Source: Pithys albifrons albifrons (taxonomy: Eukaryota; Chordata; Aves; Passeriformes; Thamnophilidae). Taken from it: 64,000 bases of DNA. Below are positions 63,041-64,000 of the stretch, one piece after another. The first letter of the stretch is position 1; the number at the start of each line of letters is the position of its first letter. The stretch spans positions 11,776,561 to 11,840,560 of the forward strand of contig NC_092466.1 in assembly GCF_047495875.1 (NCBI RefSeq), given 5' to 3'. The translations under genes and the position numbers were made by a program. The notes under the pieces are model-generated. The model was not told the origin of the DNA. It made no database searches and was given only the letters and a program-made list of their open reading frames with translations.

Positions 63041-63664
63041 CAGATGTATTTCATCTATGCATGTGGTAGGAATTGAGATTTAGTTGTAATTACTAAAAAT
63101 ATCCGACATCATTTCTTCATGAAACTCACCACATAACTATCGATTATTATGCAATCTCTGACATTTATATGATGACTTCTTGCCCCACAAATCATCTTTG
63201 CTGAGTTGATTGAGGGGTATTTTGTTGAAGCTGCAACTGCTTAAGAATATGAAACACTCATTCTAGATGATGGAGGTCAAACCCTCAGTAAGCATCAATC
63301 TGCAGTGACCAGGCAATTACTAGCAGAGAACGGGGCTGACCTGCTCAGCACTCTATTTATTTCAGGCTTATGAGTTAAAAAACAAAAATAAGTGGACAAT
63401 TGCCAGAAATGAAAAGGCAGCACATAACAGTAGGCAAATATTGCAAATGGGAAGTGAAGAAGGTTAGTGTGGCCAGACAAAATTTCAAAGGCAAGAGGTG
63501 GAATCAGCAGAACCATTTCCTCATTTGAATTTGATTTTGTCTTCAGTAGTTGTGGTACTTGCTCTAGTGCACTTGCTCTGTGCACCTGGGCTTTTTTAGA
63601 CATAGAAGGAAAGAAGGAAATCTAGAGATTGTTCTTGGATTCAGAAAAAAACATTTTCAGTTTC
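63041..63664. other. Non-coding stretch, nothing recognised
   Basis: A 102-codon open frame (63295-63603, minus) has no recognisable domain. No repeat family is recognised. Confidence 0.6.
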
Positions 63665-63765
63665 TAGCTTGAGCTCAGTTTCTTTGTGCCTCAGTTTTCC
63701 CAGTTCAACCCATTCATATCTTTATATCCTTTCTCAAGCACTTCAAGGTATGTAGACAATATGGA
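63665..63765 (+). mobile_element. Possible ancient MIR-type SINE fragment
   Basis: CTAGCTTGAG, then TTCTTTGTGCCTCAGTTTTCC (about 63679-63699), resembles the conserved core of MIR-type tRNA SINEs found across amniotes. The later CAAGCACTTCAAGGTATGTA (about 63734-63755) loosely fits the part downstream of that core. The middle is poorly matched, so this could be a coincidence of one pyrimidine-rich word. Confidence 0.38.
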
Positions 63766-64000
63766 CTAAGTGAGGGCAGACAGGTTCTCACAAAAGTCAA
63801 ATAGAGTTTTATTCTTATTTCCAGACAGAATCATATTTGCTCATATCCACTGAAGGGCTATTGCCTTGAGGGAAGGTCCATGCTTCTCAAATCACCAATA
63901 TGATTTCTACTAGGACCTTCCCCAACACTGATTTTCCTTTTTCCCAAGGAGCACCTTGAATTCACTTTAATTCTGGGGTCTGACCAGCTATTACAATAGG
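63766..64000. other. Non-coding end of window, nothing recognised
   Basis: I see no gene, repeat or RNA in the last 235 bases. Confidence 0.7.

Noticed and set aside
1..64000. CRISPR arrays, prokaryotic operons, riboswitches or mobile bacterial elements
   Set aside because: There are no regularly spaced repeats and no dense long reading frames with ribosome sites. The composition and transposable elements are those of a bird genome.

Overview
The window is non-coding nuclear DNA from a bird, most likely a passerine (songbird and relatives). Three things point there. There are several decayed CR1 LINE copies, the dominant LINE of birds. At 45669-45822 there is a SINE with a tRNA-Ile-like head and a CR1 tail, which is the architecture of the passerine TguSINE1 family. 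At about 5852-6068 there is the U3/TATA part of a common avian endogenous-retrovirus LTR. The DNA is AT-rich and poor in CpG. I see no CpG island, intact gene, recognisable exon or tRNA/rRNA/snRNA gene, and nothing bacterial or plasmid-like. It reads as intergenic DNA (a gene desert) or the inside of one very long intron.

Layout: 1-5670 is unremarkable apart from A/C-only tracts, an A/T simple repeat and one short CR1 scrap (about 3300-3357). A long alternating purine-pyrimidine repeat (5672-5743) lies next to the LTR relic. The best-preserved element is a CR1 LINE at about 7443-8345. It keeps reverse-transcriptase motifs, four in-frame TGA stops, a large internal deletion and a complete 3' end. 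From 8346 to 21270 the landmarks are a 23-bp tandem duplication (16547-16592) and a compact minus-strand G-quadruplex motif (20117-20136). Older CR1 scraps lie at 21270-21500, 23040-23110, 31170-31226 and 37850-37925. The longest open frame (246 codons, minus strand, 41512-42252) is clearly longer than any other here but matches no family I know. The second half holds the SINE, several perfect short palindromes and stretches whose composition resembles conserved non-coding enhancers (about 36000-36300 and 62590-63040). A possible ancient MIR-type SINE lies at about 63665-63765.

No genes work together here. The one functional relationship visible is between transposable elements: the CR1 LINE and the SINE share the same 3' tail, as expected if the LINE machinery mobilised the SINE. 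I found no convincing undescribed biological system. The items worth checking are the 246-codon frame, the enhancer-like stretches and the non-B-DNA motifs.
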